From the NCBI RefSeq assembly GCF_014058705.1, contig NZ_CP059692.1, forward strand, positions 1,245,001 to 1,309,000: DNA of 64,000 bases. The letters run 5' to 3'. The stretch is from Aureimonas mangrovi (GTDB lineage Bacteria; Pseudomonadota; Alphaproteobacteria; Rhizobiales; Rhizobiaceae). Below the pieces are notes generated by a model that searched no databases, had not been told where the DNA came from, and was given only the letters and a program-made list of their open reading frames with translations. The stretch's first letter is position 1; each line of letters opens with the position of its first letter. Shown one piece after another: positions 21,437 to 31,800 of this stretch. Made by a program: the position numbers and the translations under genes.

Positions 21437-23335
21437 TCATTTCGAGCGCCACGCGCTCTCGATCTCGTCGAGGACCGCCGGGTCCTCGATCGTCGCCGGC
21501 ATCGGATAGGGCTCGCTCTCGGCGATCTTCTTCATCGTGGCGCGCAGGATCTTGCCCGAGCGCGTCTTGGGCAGGCGGTCGACGACGACGACACGACTGA
21601 GGCTGGCGACGGCGCCGATGTGCTCACGCACTAGCGAGGAGACGCCGGAGGTCAAATCCGGGCCCTGGACGTTCGCTCCGCTCTTCAGCACCACGAAGGT
21701 GCACGGCGTCTCGCCCTTGATGTCGTCCCGCACCCCGATCACCGCGCATTCGGCGACGTCGGGATGGGTGGCGACGACCTCCTCGATCCCGCCGGTCGAA
21801 AGCCGATGCCCGGCGACGTTGATGACGTCGTCGGTCCGGCCCATGATCCACACATAACCGTCCTCGTCCACCATCCCGGCGTCGGCCGTCGAGTACCAGC
21901 CGGGATAGGCGTCGAGATAGGCGCTGCGCATCCTGTCCTCATCGTTCCACAAGGTTGGAAAGGCGCCGGGCGGCAGCGGCAGGCGGATCGCGACGGCACC
22001 GAGCTCGCCGCGCGGCTGGGGTTTGCCTGCCTCGTCGAGCGCCTCGACCTCCCATCCCGGCATCGGCACGCTCGCCGAGCCGTGCTTGATGGCCAGGCGC
22101 CCCAAGCCGACCGGATTGGCGGCGATGGGCCAGCCGCTCTCGGTCTGCCACCAGTGGTCGACGACGGGGCGCTTCAGCACGCGCTCCGCCCAGCGCACGG
22201 TCTCGGGGTCGGCGCGCTCGCCCGCAAGGAAGAGCGTCCGAAGCTTAGAGAGGTCGTGGCCTTCGATCAGCGTGCCCCCAGGGTCTTCCTTGCGGACGGC
22301 GCGGATGGCGGTCGGCGCGGTGAACAGCGCCTTCACGCTATATTCGGCGCAGACGCGCCAGAAGGCCCCTGCGTCCGGCGTGCCGACCGGCTTGCCTTCG
22401 TAGAGGACGCTCGTCGCCCCGCAGATCAGCGGCGCGTAGACGATGTAGGTGTGGCCGACGACCCAGCCGACATCTGATGCCGTCCAAATCACCTCGCCGG
22501 GGCCGATGTCGTAGATCGCGGGGAGCGACCATGCGCAGGAGACGAGATGCCCGCCATTATCGCGCACGACGCCTTTCGGGCGGCCCGTCGTGCCGGAGGT
22601 GTAGAGGATGTAGAGCGGATCGGTCGCCCTGACCGGCGTGCAGGGCCCCTCGCGGCCGGCGTCGATTTCGGCGATCGCGCGTGCGCGGCACTTCCCCCAG
22701 TCGTGGTCACGGCCCGCCGTCAGGTCGCACGGCTGTTGCGGGCGCTGGAGGATGATGCAGACGTCGGGCTTGTGGGCTGCCTCCTCAATCGCCTTGTCGA
22801 GCAGCGGCTTGTAGGCGACGACGCGCTTCGGCTCGATGCCGCAGGAAGCCGACACGACGACCTTCGGCTTTGCGTCGTCGATGCGCACGGCAAGCTCGCG
22901 CGCGGCGAAGCCGCCGAAGACGACGGAATGCACGGCGCCGAGGCGGGCGCAGGCGAGCATCGCGACCACCGCCTCTGGCACCATGGGCATGTAGAGGATG
23001 ACGCGGTCGCCCTTCGTCACGCCGAGATCGGCCAGCGTCAGCGAGAAGGCCTGCACCTCGCGCAGCAGTTCGCCGTAGGTCAGGCGACGCTTCGTGCCGG
23101 TTACGGGTGAATCGTATAGGAGCGCCTCGCGCTGGCCGTGCCCGGCCGCGACATGGCGGTCGAGCGCGTTGTGGCAGGTGTTGCAAACGGCATCCGGGAA
23201 CCAGCGGCCATAGACGCCGTCTTCGCTTGAAAAGGCGCGGGCGGGCGCCTCGATCCAGTCCACGGCCTTGGCGGCACGCAGCCAAAAGCGGTCAGGGTCG
23301 GCGCGCCAGTTCGCGTATGCGGTGCGATAGTCCAT
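21437..23335 (-). CDS. prpE: Propionyl-CoA synthetase-like acyl-CoA ligase
   Basis: A 632-residue AMP-forming ligase of the acetyl-/propionyl-CoA synthetase family. The P-loop motif YTSGTTGRPKG, the WWQTESG motif, and the C-terminal LPKTRSGKILRATMKKI with the acetylatable Lys are intact. The tail YPMPATIEDPAVLDEI is typical of PrpE rather than Acs. It activates propionate or a similar short acid to acyl-CoA with ATP. The start at 23335 follows GGGAGGAG. It is the last gene of the ivd-mccB-mccA unit, 40 bp after mccA, so isovalerate or another branched acid is a possible substrate. Confidence 0.85.
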   Translation of the reverse strand: MDYRTAYANWRADPDRFWLRAAKAVDWIEAPARAFSSEDGVYGRWFPDAVCNTCHNALDRHVAAGHGQREALLYDSPVTGTKRRLTYGELLREVQAFSLTLADLGVTKGDRVILYMPMVPEAVVAMLACARLGAVHSVVFGGFAARELAVRIDDAKPKVVVSASCGIEPKRVVAYKPLLDKAIEEAAHKPDVCIILQRPQQPCDLTAGRDHDWGKCRARAIAEIDAGREGPCTPVRATDPLYILYTSGTTGRPKGVVRDNGGHLVSCAWSLPAIYDIGPGEVIWTASDVGWVVGHTYIVYAPLICGATSVLYEGKPVGTPDAGAFWRVCAEYSVKALFTAPTAIRAVRKEDPGGTLIEGHDLSKLRTLFLAGERADPETVRWAERVLKRPVVDHWWQTESGWPIAANPVGLGRLAIKHGSASVPMPGWEVEALDEAGKPQPRGELGAVAIRLPLPPGAFPTLWNDEDRMRSAYLDAYPGWYSTADAGMVDEDGYVWIMGRTDDVINVAGHRLSTGGIEEVVATHPDVAECAVIGVRDDIKGETPCTFVVLKSGANVQGPDLTSGVSSLVREHIGAVASLSRVVVVDRLPKTRSGKILRATMKKIAESEPYPMPATIEDPAVLDEIESAWRSK

Positions 23336-23375
23336 CGTGCGTGGCTCCTCCCAAAGCCGCATGCAGTAGACGAGC

Positions 23376-25343
23376 TCAGCCGTCCTCCTCGAGCCGCAGC
23401 AGCATCGTACCATCCTCGACCGCTTGGCCGGCCGCGACGAGAAGCTCGGCCACGATCCCGTCGCGCGGGGCCTTGATGGCGTGCTCCATCTTCATCGCAT
23501 CCACGACGACGAGCGTCTGTCCCGCCGAGACCTCGTCGCCCGGCGATACGGCAACGAGCCGGACCGTGCCGGGCATGGGCGAGACGAGACTGCCGGCGCC
23601 TTGCGCTTCGCCCGCCGCGCCGGGCGCGTGCAGGCGGAAGTCGTGGGTGTCGCCGTCGAGGAAGAGGGTCAGGTGACCGGGCCGGCGTGCGATCGCCGGT
23701 TCGACGCGGCGGCCGTCGATGCGCAGGCGAGGGCGCTCGCCGGCCCGTTCCACGATGAGTTCCACGCGGCCAGCCGGTGTCTCGCAGGCCATGCGCCCAT
23801 CCCGCTCCTCGACCGTGACGGTGAGGGCGGCGCCCTCGTCGTCGAAGAGGATTGCGGTTCGCCCGTTGCCGTAGGCTCGGAAGCCGCGCAGCGCGTCCCA
23901 GGGATCGACCGAGACCGCCGGCTTGAATGCTCCCGCCTCGAATGCCGCCACGAGCGCCCAGGCCACAGCCGGCTTTTCCTTCGGCGGCAGGAGGGAGGCG
24001 AGATCGCGTTCGATCAGGCCGGTATCCACTTCGCCGCGCGCGAAGCCCTCATGAGCAGCGAGGCGCGCGAGGAAGGCGGCGTTGGTGACGAGCCCGGCGA
24101 CCTCAACCCGCTTGAGAGCGTCGTGCAGCTTGCGAAGCGCCGAGGCGCGGTCGGGGCCGTGGGTGATGATCTTGGCGATCATCGGATCGTAGAAGGGTGA
24201 CACGGCATCGCCCTCCTCGACGCCCGTGTCGATGCGCGCATCGTCGGGGAGGCAAAGATGCGTCAGCCTGCCGGTCGCGGGCAGGAAGCCTTTCGCCGGA
24301 TCCTCGGCATAGAGGCGCGCCTCGAAGGCGTGGCCGTCGATCGCCAAGCTCTCCTGCGTGAAGGGCAGGGGCTCGCCAGCCGCGACTTGCAACTGGAGTG
24401 CCACGAGATCGAGGCCGGTGATCGCCTCCGTCACCGGATGCTCCACCTGAAGCCGCGTGTTCATCTCCATGAACCAGAAGCCGTCCGGCGAAAGGCCGCC
24501 GGACCCATCGACGATGAATTCGATCGTGCCGGCCCCGGCGTAGCCGATGGCCTTGGCGGCGCGCACGGCGGCCTCACCCATCGCCGCGCGCATCTCCTGC
24601 GTCATGCCGGGGGCGGGGGCCTCCTCGATGACCTTCTGATGGCGGCGCTGGAGCGAGCAGTCGCGCTCGAAGAGATGGACCGCGTTGCCGTGCCGGTCTC
24701 CGAAGATCTGGATCTCGATATGGCGCGGGGCGGCGACGTATTTCTCGACGAGGCAGGCAGCATCGCCGAAAGCGGCCTCCGCCTCGCGCCGCGCGCTTTC
24801 GAGCGCGTCCGCGAAGTCTCGCGGGGCATCGACGCGGCGCATGCCCTTGCCCCCGCCGCCGGCGCGCGCCTTGATGAGAACGGGGTAGCCGATGCGTTCG
24901 GCCTCGGCGCCGAGAATGGCCGGGTCCTGCTCCGTGCCATGATAGCCCGGCACGACCGGCACGCCGGCTTCCTCCATCAGGCGCTTGGCGGCGTCCTTCA
25001 GGCCCATCGCGCGGATGGCGGCGGCTGAGGGGCCGATGAAGACGAGGCCCGCGGCCTCAACCGCCGCGACAAAGGCGGCGTTCTCGGAGAGGAAGCCGTA
25101 GCCGGGATGGATCGCCTGCGCGCCGGCCTGAAGTGCCGCCGCAACGATGGCATCCGCTCGCAGATAGCTTTCGGCGGCCGGCGCGGGGCCGATGCGCACT
25201 GCCTCGTCGGCCATGCGCACGTGAAGTGCTTTCGCATCCGCATCGGAGTAGACGGCGACCGTAGCGATGCCCAGCCGGCGCGCGGTGCGGATGACGCGGC
25301 AGGCGATCTCCCCACGATTGGCGATGAGGATCTTGTCGAACAT
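23376..25343 (-). CDS. liuD: Methylcrotonyl-CoA carboxylase biotin-carrying alpha subunit
   Basis: A 655-residue protein. The biotin carboxylase domain (about 1-445) begins with MFDKILIANRGEIACRVI and includes GGGGKGMR (ATP grasp) and the EMNTRLQVEHPVTE catalytic segment. A linker follows, and the C-terminal biotinyl domain has Lys in VDAMKMEHAI. With the carboxyltransferase subunit encoded upstream it carboxylates 3-methylcrotonyl-CoA in leucine breakdown. A GTG at 25355 overlaps the stop of the preceding gene (GTGA) and may be the real start, adding four residues. The substrate is inferred from the operon, because acyl-CoA carboxylase alpha subunits look alike. Confidence 0.88.
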   Translation of the reverse strand: MFDKILIANRGEIACRVIRTARRLGIATVAVYSDADAKALHVRMADEAVRIGPAPAAESYLRADAIVAAALQAGAQAIHPGYGFLSENAAFVAAVEAAGLVFIGPSAAAIRAMGLKDAAKRLMEEAGVPVVPGYHGTEQDPAILGAEAERIGYPVLIKARAGGGGKGMRRVDAPRDFADALESARREAEAAFGDAACLVEKYVAAPRHIEIQIFGDRHGNAVHLFERDCSLQRRHQKVIEEAPAPGMTQEMRAAMGEAAVRAAKAIGYAGAGTIEFIVDGSGGLSPDGFWFMEMNTRLQVEHPVTEAITGLDLVALQLQVAAGEPLPFTQESLAIDGHAFEARLYAEDPAKGFLPATGRLTHLCLPDDARIDTGVEEGDAVSPFYDPMIAKIITHGPDRASALRKLHDALKRVEVAGLVTNAAFLARLAAHEGFARGEVDTGLIERDLASLLPPKEKPAVAWALVAAFEAGAFKPAVSVDPWDALRGFRAYGNGRTAILFDDEGAALTVTVEERDGRMACETPAGRVELIVERAGERPRLRIDGRRVEPAIARRPGHLTLFLDGDTHDFRLHAPGAAGEAQGAGSLVSPMPGTVRLVAVSPGDEVSAGQTLVVVDAMKMEHAIKAPRDGIVAELLVAAGQAVEDGTMLLRLEEDG

Positions 25344-25351
25344 CGTGCCGC

Positions 25352-26959
25352 TCACATCCGGAACAGGCCGAAGCGCGTGTCCGCGATCGGCGCGTTGAGC
25401 GCCGCCGAAAGCGACAAGCCGAGCACGTCCCTGCTCCTACGTGGATCGACGATGCCGTCGTCCCACAGCCGAGAGGAGGCATAGAGCGGGTGGCTCTGGC
25501 GCTCGAAGAGCTCGATCGTCGGGCGCTTGAACTCGGCCTCCTCGTCCGCGCTCCAATGCCCTCCGCGCCGCTCTATGCCGTCGCGGCGCACCGTCGCGAG
25601 AACGCCGGCGGCCTGCTCGCCGCCCATCACCGCGATGCGCGAGTTCGGCCAGGTCCACAGGAAGCGCGGCGAGTAGGCGCGCCCGCACATGCCGTAATTG
25701 CCGGCGCCATAGGACCCGCCGACGATCATCGTGAGCTTGGGCACCGAGGTCGTCGCCACGGCCGTGACGAGCTTGGCGCCGTGCTTGGCGATGCCGCCCG
25801 CCTCGTAGGCACGCCCGACCATGAAGCCCGTGATGTTCTGCAGGAAGAGCAGCGGCACCTTTCGCTGCGAGCACAGCTCGACGAAATGCGCTCCCTTCAT
25901 CGCGCTCTCGGAGAACAGGACGCCGTTGTTGGCGAGGATGCCGACCGGCAGGCCGTGAAGATGGGCAAAGCCGCAGACGAGTGTCGGCCCGAACAGCGCC
26001 TTGAATTCGTCGAAGCGCGAGCCGTCCACGAGCCGCGCGATCACCTCGCGGATGTCGTAGGGGGTCCTGGGGTCGGCCGGCACGATGCCGGCGAGTTCGG
26101 CCGGGTCATAGGCCGGGGGCTCGGGCGCCTGCCGCTCCACCAGCCAGACCTTCGCCCGGTTGAGATGGGCGACGGCGCGGCGGGCAAGGGCGAGGGCGTG
26201 ATCGTCGTCCTCGGCCAGATGATCCACGACGCCCGAGAGCCGGGCGTGCGTCAGCCCGCCGCCGAGGTCTTCCGCCGAGACGATCTCGCCTGTCGCGGCC
26301 TTCACCAAGGGCGGGCCGGCGAGGAAGATCGTGCCTTGGTCCTTCACGATGATCGTCTCGTCGCTCATCGCCGGCACGTAGGCGCCACCCGCCGTGCACG
26401 AGCCCATGACGACGGCGATCTGGGCAAGACCCCGCGCGGACATGTTCGCCTGGTTGAAGAAGATGCGGCCGAAATGGTCCCGGTCCGGGAAGACCTCGTC
26501 CTGATTGGGAAGGTTGGCGCCGCCGGAATCGACGAGATAGACGCAGGGCAGTTCGTTCTCGCTCGCGATCTCCTGCGCGCGCAGGTGCTTCTTCACGGTC
26601 AGGGGGTAGTAGGTGCCGCCCTTCACCGTGGCGTCGTTGGCGAGCACCATGACCTCGCGGCCCGACACGCGGCCGACGCCCGCGATGAGCCCCGCGCCGG
26701 GCACGGCGCCCTCGTACTGGCCGTGGGCCGCGAAGAGCCCGATTTCGAGGAAGGGCGAGCCGGGGTCGAGCAGCCGGTCGACGCGCTCACGCGGCAGGAG
26801 CTTGCCGCGTGCGACATGGCGCTTGCGCGCCTCCTCGCCGCCGCCTGCAAGGCTCGTCTCGGCGGCGGCCTCGACAGTGCGAAGTTGCGCCAGCATCGCG
26901 TCGCGATTGGCCGCGAAGTCCTGAGAAGCCGTCGAGACCATCGAGGCGATCACCGCCAT
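25352..26959 (-). CDS. liuB: Methylcrotonyl-CoA carboxylase beta (carboxyltransferase) subunit
   Basis: A 535-residue carboxyltransferase. The acyl-CoA-binding N-half contains [23 protein letters not shown], a hallmark of methylcrotonyl-CoA rather than propionyl-CoA carboxylase. The C-half contains [15 protein letters not shown] and the [21 protein letters not shown] biotin-interacting region. It transfers CO2 from carboxybiotin to 3-methylcrotonyl-CoA. Its start overlaps the ivd stop by one base and its end meets liuD, so the three are coupled. Confidence 0.93.
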   Translation of the reverse strand: MAVIASMVSTASQDFAANRDAMLAQLRTVEAAAETSLAGGGEEARKRHVARGKLLPRERVDRLLDPGSPFLEIGLFAAHGQYEGAVPGAGLIAGVGRVSGREVMVLANDATVKGGTYYPLTVKKHLRAQEIASENELPCVYLVDSGGANLPNQDEVFPDRDHFGRIFFNQANMSARGLAQIAVVMGSCTAGGAYVPAMSDETIIVKDQGTIFLAGPPLVKAATGEIVSAEDLGGGLTHARLSGVVDHLAEDDDHALALARRAVAHLNRAKVWLVERQAPEPPAYDPAELAGIVPADPRTPYDIREVIARLVDGSRFDEFKALFGPTLVCGFAHLHGLPVGILANNGVLFSESAMKGAHFVELCSQRKVPLLFLQNITGFMVGRAYEAGGIAKHGAKLVTAVATTSVPKLTMIVGGSYGAGNYGMCGRAYSPRFLWTWPNSRIAVMGGEQAAGVLATVRRDGIERRGGHWSADEEAEFKRPTIELFERQSHPLYASSRLWDDGIVDPRRSRDVLGLSLSAALNAPIADTRFGLFRM

Positions 26960-28125
26960 CAGGCGGTTTCCTTGAAGAGCTCGCGGCCGATCAGCATGCG
27001 CCGGATCTCCGAGGTGCCCGCGCCGATCTCGTACAGCTTGGCATCGCGCAGGAGGCGGCCGGTAGCGTAATCGTTGATGTAGCCGTTGCCGCCGAGCGCC
27101 TGGATCGCCTGCAGCGCCGTCTGCGTCGCGGCCTCGGCGGCGTAGAGTATGCAGCCGGCGGCGTCCTTGCGGCTCGTCTCGCCGCGATCGGCGGCCGCCG
27201 CGACGGCGTAGACGTAGGCGCGGGCGGCGTTGGCGTTCACGTACATGTCGGCGAGCTTGCCCTGCATGAGCTGGAACTCACCGATGGGCTGGCCGAACTG
27301 CCGGCGCTCATGGACATAGGGCACGACCACGTCGAGACAGGCGGCCATGATGCCGAGCGGCCCGGCGGCGAGGACAATGCGCTCGTAGTCGAGGCCGCTC
27401 ATCAGGACCTTCACACCGCCCCCGACTTCGCCAAGCACGTTGTCCACCGGCACCTCGCAACCGTCGAAGACCAGTTCGCAAGTGTTGGAGCCGCGCATGC
27501 CGAGCTTGTCGAGCTTCTGCGCGGTGGAAAAGCCTGCCATACCCTTCTCGACGAGGAAGGCGGTGATGCCGCGCGGGCCGGCGTCCGGGTCGGTGCGGGC
27601 ATAGACGACGAGGGTGGAAGCGTCCGGCCCGTTGGTGATCCACATCTTGGTGCCGTTGAGGACGAAGTGGTCGTTGCCCTTGCGCTCGGCGCGCAGCTTC
27701 AAGGACACGACGTCCGAGCCCGAACCCGTCTCCGACATGGCGAGGGAGCCGACATCCTCGCCCGAAACGAGCCTCGGCAGGTATTTCGCCTTCTGTTCGG
27801 CGGTGCCGTTGCGGCGGATCTGGTTGACGCACAGATTGGAGTGCGCGCCGTAGGAGAGGCCGACCGAGGCCGAGGCGCGGCTGATCTCTTCCAGCGCGAC
27901 GCAATGGGCGAGATAGCCGAGGCCGGCGCCGCCATAGTCCTCCTCGACCGTCAGCCCGAGAAGGCCGAGCTCCCCCATCTCGCGCCAGAGGTGGTTGGGG
28001 AATTCGTTCGAGCGATCGATCTCGGCCGCGTTCGGCGCGATCTGCTCGGCCGCAAAGCGCCGCACCATGTCGCGCAGCGCTTCCACCTCCGCGGGCAGGC
28101 CGAATCGCATTGTGGCGTCGAACAT
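26959..28125 (-). CDS. liuA: Isovaleryl-CoA dehydrogenase
   Basis: A 388-residue acyl-CoA dehydrogenase. The catalytic base is Glu248 in [13 protein letters not shown], the position used by isovaleryl-CoA and long-chain dehydrogenases rather than the C-terminal site of short-chain enzymes. [13 protein letters not shown] and WITNG are the FAD-binding segments, and [21 protein letters not shown] is the family C-terminal signature. It oxidises isovaleryl-CoA to 3-methylcrotonyl-CoA, feeding the carboxylase. The start at 28125 follows GGGAGGAG; the frame continues upstream to 28188 without conservation. It is the first gene of the operon and diverges from the Lrp regulator, 132 bp apart. Confidence 0.93.
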   Translation of the reverse strand: MFDATMRFGLPAEVEALRDMVRRFAAEQIAPNAAEIDRSNEFPNHLWREMGELGLLGLTVEEDYGGAGLGYLAHCVALEEISRASASVGLSYGAHSNLCVNQIRRNGTAEQKAKYLPRLVSGEDVGSLAMSETGSGSDVVSLKLRAERKGNDHFVLNGTKMWITNGPDASTLVVYARTDPDAGPRGITAFLVEKGMAGFSTAQKLDKLGMRGSNTCELVFDGCEVPVDNVLGEVGGGVKVLMSGLDYERIVLAAGPLGIMAACLDVVVPYVHERRQFGQPIGEFQLMQGKLADMYVNANAARAYVYAVAAAADRGETSRKDAAGCILYAAEAATQTALQAIQALGGNGYINDYATGRLLRDAKLYEIGAGTSEIRRMLIGRELFKETA

Positions 28126-28257
28126 GGGCTCCTCCCTCGCATGTTCCGCTGGGGCGCCGGCCTCCCCGCCGTCGCCCTTCCGCGCCACGAGGTTTCGTCG
28201 GCGCGCGTGATGGTGTCAAGCTGCGCTCAGGGAGAGGCTACGGGGAGGCTTGTGAGG

Positions 28258-28710
28258 ATGGATGCGACGGATCTGCGGATCTTGAGGGCGCTGCAGGAGG
28301 ACCCGGAAGGCTCGGTGGAGGCGATCGGACGGGCCGCCGGCATCAGCCACACGCCGTGCTGGCGGCGCATCCGCCAGATGCAGGAGGCCGGCGTCCTGAA
28401 GGGGCGCCGCTACGTCATCGACGAGAAGGCCGTCGGCCTCACCGTCACGGTCATCACGATGGTGAAGCTCTCGAAGCACGACCAGAAGTCGCTCGACGCC
28501 TTCGAGAGCGAGGCGGCCCGGCTGCACGAGATCGTCGAATGCTACCTCGTGACGGGGCAGTACGACTTCGCGCTGACGATCGTGACGCGTGACATGGAGA
28601 GCTTCGAGATGATGCTGAAGACCAAACTCTCGAACCTGCCGCATGTGGCCGACATGAATTCCACCGTCGTCCTCCGTAAGGCGAAGACAGGTGGGCGTTT
28701 GCCGATCTAA
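28258..28710 (+). CDS. Lrp/AsnC-family transcriptional regulator
   Basis: A 150-residue regulator. Helix-turn-helix lies at about residues 20-50 (AIGRAAGISHTPCWRRIRQMQ), and the C-terminal RAM domain (about 65-145) binds an amino-acid effector and mediates octamer formation. The start at 28258 follows GGGGAGG; the frame is open far upstream only by chance. It diverges from the leucine-catabolic operon and precedes the indolepyruvate oxidoreductase gene by 172 bp, so either or both may be targets. A leucine or aromatic amino acid would be a sensible effector, but this is inference. Confidence 0.9.
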   Translation: MDATDLRILRALQEDPEGSVEAIGRAAGISHTPCWRRIRQMQEAGVLKGRRYVIDEKAVGLTVTVITMVKLSKHDQKSLDAFESEAARLHEIVECYLVTGQYDFALTIVTRDMESFEMMLKTKLSNLPHVADMNSTVVLRKAKTGGRLPI

Positions 28711-28882
28711 GCGCCGAACGAGGATGGATTGGGCTCGTCGTTGCGAAAATAAGGATGTCCATCCTCACGCTCGCCGGCTTGTGACCGCAGATCGCAATGG
28801 CGCTCCTTTGAAACTGTTCTAACATTCTCCCTCGGGTGCCGCCCTGCGCGGTGCCCCGCGCAGGAACAGACGGGAGGCTGTG

Positions 28883-31800
28883 ATGGCGGGCGAACTCGAT
28901 CGCAAGTATTCGGCCGACGAAGGCCGGGTCTTCATGAGCGGCACGCAGGCTCTAGTTCGCCTGCCGATGGTGCAGATGCGGCGGGACCGCGCGGCTGGGC
29001 TGAACACCGGCACCTTCATCTCCGGCTATCGCGGCTCGCCGCTCGGCGGCTACGACCAGCAGCTCTTCAAGTCGCGCGCTGAACTCGGAAAGGAAGGCAT
29101 CGTCTTCCAGCCGGGCATCAACGAGGACCTTGCGGCCACCGCCGTCTGGGGCTCGCAGCAGCTCGGCCTCTCCCCCGGCGCGCAGAAGGACGGCGTCGTC
29201 GGCATCTGGTACGGCAAGGGTCCGGGCGTCGACCGCTCGGGAGACGTCTTCAAGCACGCCAACGCCGCCGGCTCTTCCGCGCATGGCGGCGTCCTCGTCA
29301 TCGCGGGCGACGACCACGGCGCCAAGTCCTCGACCGTGCCGCATCAGTCCGACCACGCCTTCATGGCGGCGGTCATTCCGATGCTCTATCCGTCCTCGAT
29401 CCACGAATTCGTCGAGTTCGGCCTCCTCGGCATCGCCATGAGCCGGTATTCGGGCTGCTGGGTGGGGATGAAGGTCATTGCCGACACGGTCGAGACCACG
29501 GCCTCCGTGGACCTGTCCGGCGAGCACCGCGAGTTCGTGATCCCGACCGACTTCGAACTGCCGGCGGGCGGGCTCAACCTTCGCATTCCCGACGACCGCT
29601 GGAGCCAGGACAACCGACTCCAGACCTACAAGGCCTATGCCGCGATCGCCTTCGCGCGGGCCAACAAGGTGGACCGCGTCACGCTGGATTCGGTGGACGC
29701 GAAGCTCGGCATCATCGCCTCGGGCAAGGCCTACGAGGACGTGCGCCAGGCGCTGCGCGAGCTCGGCGTCGACGAGGACACGGCGCATCGCGCGGGCCTG
29801 CGGCTCTACAAGGTGGGCATGCCATGGCCGCTTGAGCCGGAGGGCGTTCGAGAATTCTCCGTCGGGTTGGAGGAGATCCTCGTCGTCGAGGAGCGGCGTG
29901 AGATCATCGAGAACCAGATCAAGCAGCAACTCTTCAACTGGCGTGCCGACGTGCGCCCGCGCATCATCGGCAAGTTCGATCACCACGACCGGCCGGTGCT
30001 TTCGCTCGCTGAGGAACTGACGGTCGGCACCGCTGCCATCGTCCTGGGAGAGCGCATCCTGGCGATGAGCCATCTCGACGAGGAGCATCGCGTCTTCATT
30101 GAGGAGCGCATCTCCCATTTCAGGGCGCTGCGCGATCGCACGAAGGCGCTTGAGCCGCCGGTCGCGCGCACGCCCTTCTACTGCTCGGGCTGCCCGCACA
30201 ACTCCTCCACCAAGGTGCCGGAGGGCTCGCGCGGGCTCGCGGGCATCGGCTGCCATTACATGGTGACGTGGATGGGTCGCTCGACCGACACGTTCAGCCA
30301 GATGGGCGGGGAGGGCGTCGCCTGGAGCGGCATCGCGCCCTTCACCAAGGAGACGCACGTCTTCGCCAATCTGGGTGACGGCACCTACTTCCATTCAGGT
30401 CAGCTCGCGATCCGCCAGTCCGTCGCGGCCGGCGTCAACATCACCTACAAGGTGCTCTACAACGACGCCGTCGCGATGACCGGCGGTCAACATGTCGACG
30501 GCAATCTCGATCCCGCCAAGATCACCCACCAGCTCTATCAGGAAGGCGTGAGGCCGATCGTGCTTCTCTCGGAGAAGCCAGAACTCTATCAGGCGGCGAT
30601 GCTCGCGCCGGGCGTCACCATTCGCCACCGCGACGACGTGGAGGCGGTGATGGCCGAGCTTCGCGGGACGCACGGCACCTCGGCCATGATCTACGACCAG
30701 ACCTGCGCGGCCGAAAAGCGACGCCGCCGCAAGCGCGGGCTGATGGAGGACCCGGACAAGCGCGTCGTCATCAATCCGGCGGTCTGCGAGGGCTGCGGAG
30801 ACTGCTCGGTGCAGTCCAACTGCATCTCGGTCGAGCCGCTGGAGACAGAGTTCGGCCGCAAGCGCCAGATCAACCAGTCCTCCTGCAACAAGGATTTCTC
30901 CTGCGTGAAGGGCTTCTGCCCGTCCTTCGTCACCATCGAAGGCGCGAAGCTGAAGAAGCGCGCGCCGGTCGGCGGGCCGGACGCGGCGCACATCCCGCCG
31001 CCGCTGGTGCCCGAACTCGTCCAGCCGGTGAATATCGCCATCACCGGCGTCGGCGGAACGGGAGTCCTGACGATCGGGGCGATCCTCGGGATGGCGGCCC
31101 ATCTCGACGGCAAGGCGCCGATGCTGCTCGACATGGCGGGCCTTGCCCAGAAGGGCGGGGCGGTGCTCAGCCACGTTCGCATCGGCCGCACGGCGGATGA
31201 GGTGAGTTGCCCGCGCATCGTCGCCGGCAGCGCCGACGTCCTGATCGCCGCCGATGATGTCGTCGCGGCATCCAAAGATGCCGCGACGCTGCTCTCGCCC
31301 GAACGCACGCGCGGCGTCGTCAACACGCATCTGACGCCGGTCGCCCAGTTCGTGCGCGATCCGGACTTCGACTTTCGGCGTACGCTCGTTGGCAGCACGA
31401 TCCGGCGATCCATCGGCGAGGGCTCCGATTTCGTGAACTTCACCGAGATCGCGGAAATCGTCGCGGGTGACGCCATCGCCACCAACATCATGATGCTCGG
31501 CTATGCCTGGCAGCGCGGGCTGATCCCGCTGACGCTCGCGTCGGTCACGCAGGCGATCGAGCTGAACGGCGTCGCGGTGAAGGCCAATCTCGACGCCTTC
31601 GCTTGGGGGCGGCTCGCGGCGGCCGATCCGCAGAAGGTCGCCGGCATCGTCGCGCCGCACACGGGGACGGCGAAGACCCTCGTGGACATGACGACGGACG
31701 AACTCGTCGACCAGCGCACCGCCTTCCTGACGAAGTATCAGGACGCGGCGCTGGCCGCGCGCTACCGCGCGATGGTCGGCGAGGCGAAGGCGTTGGACGA

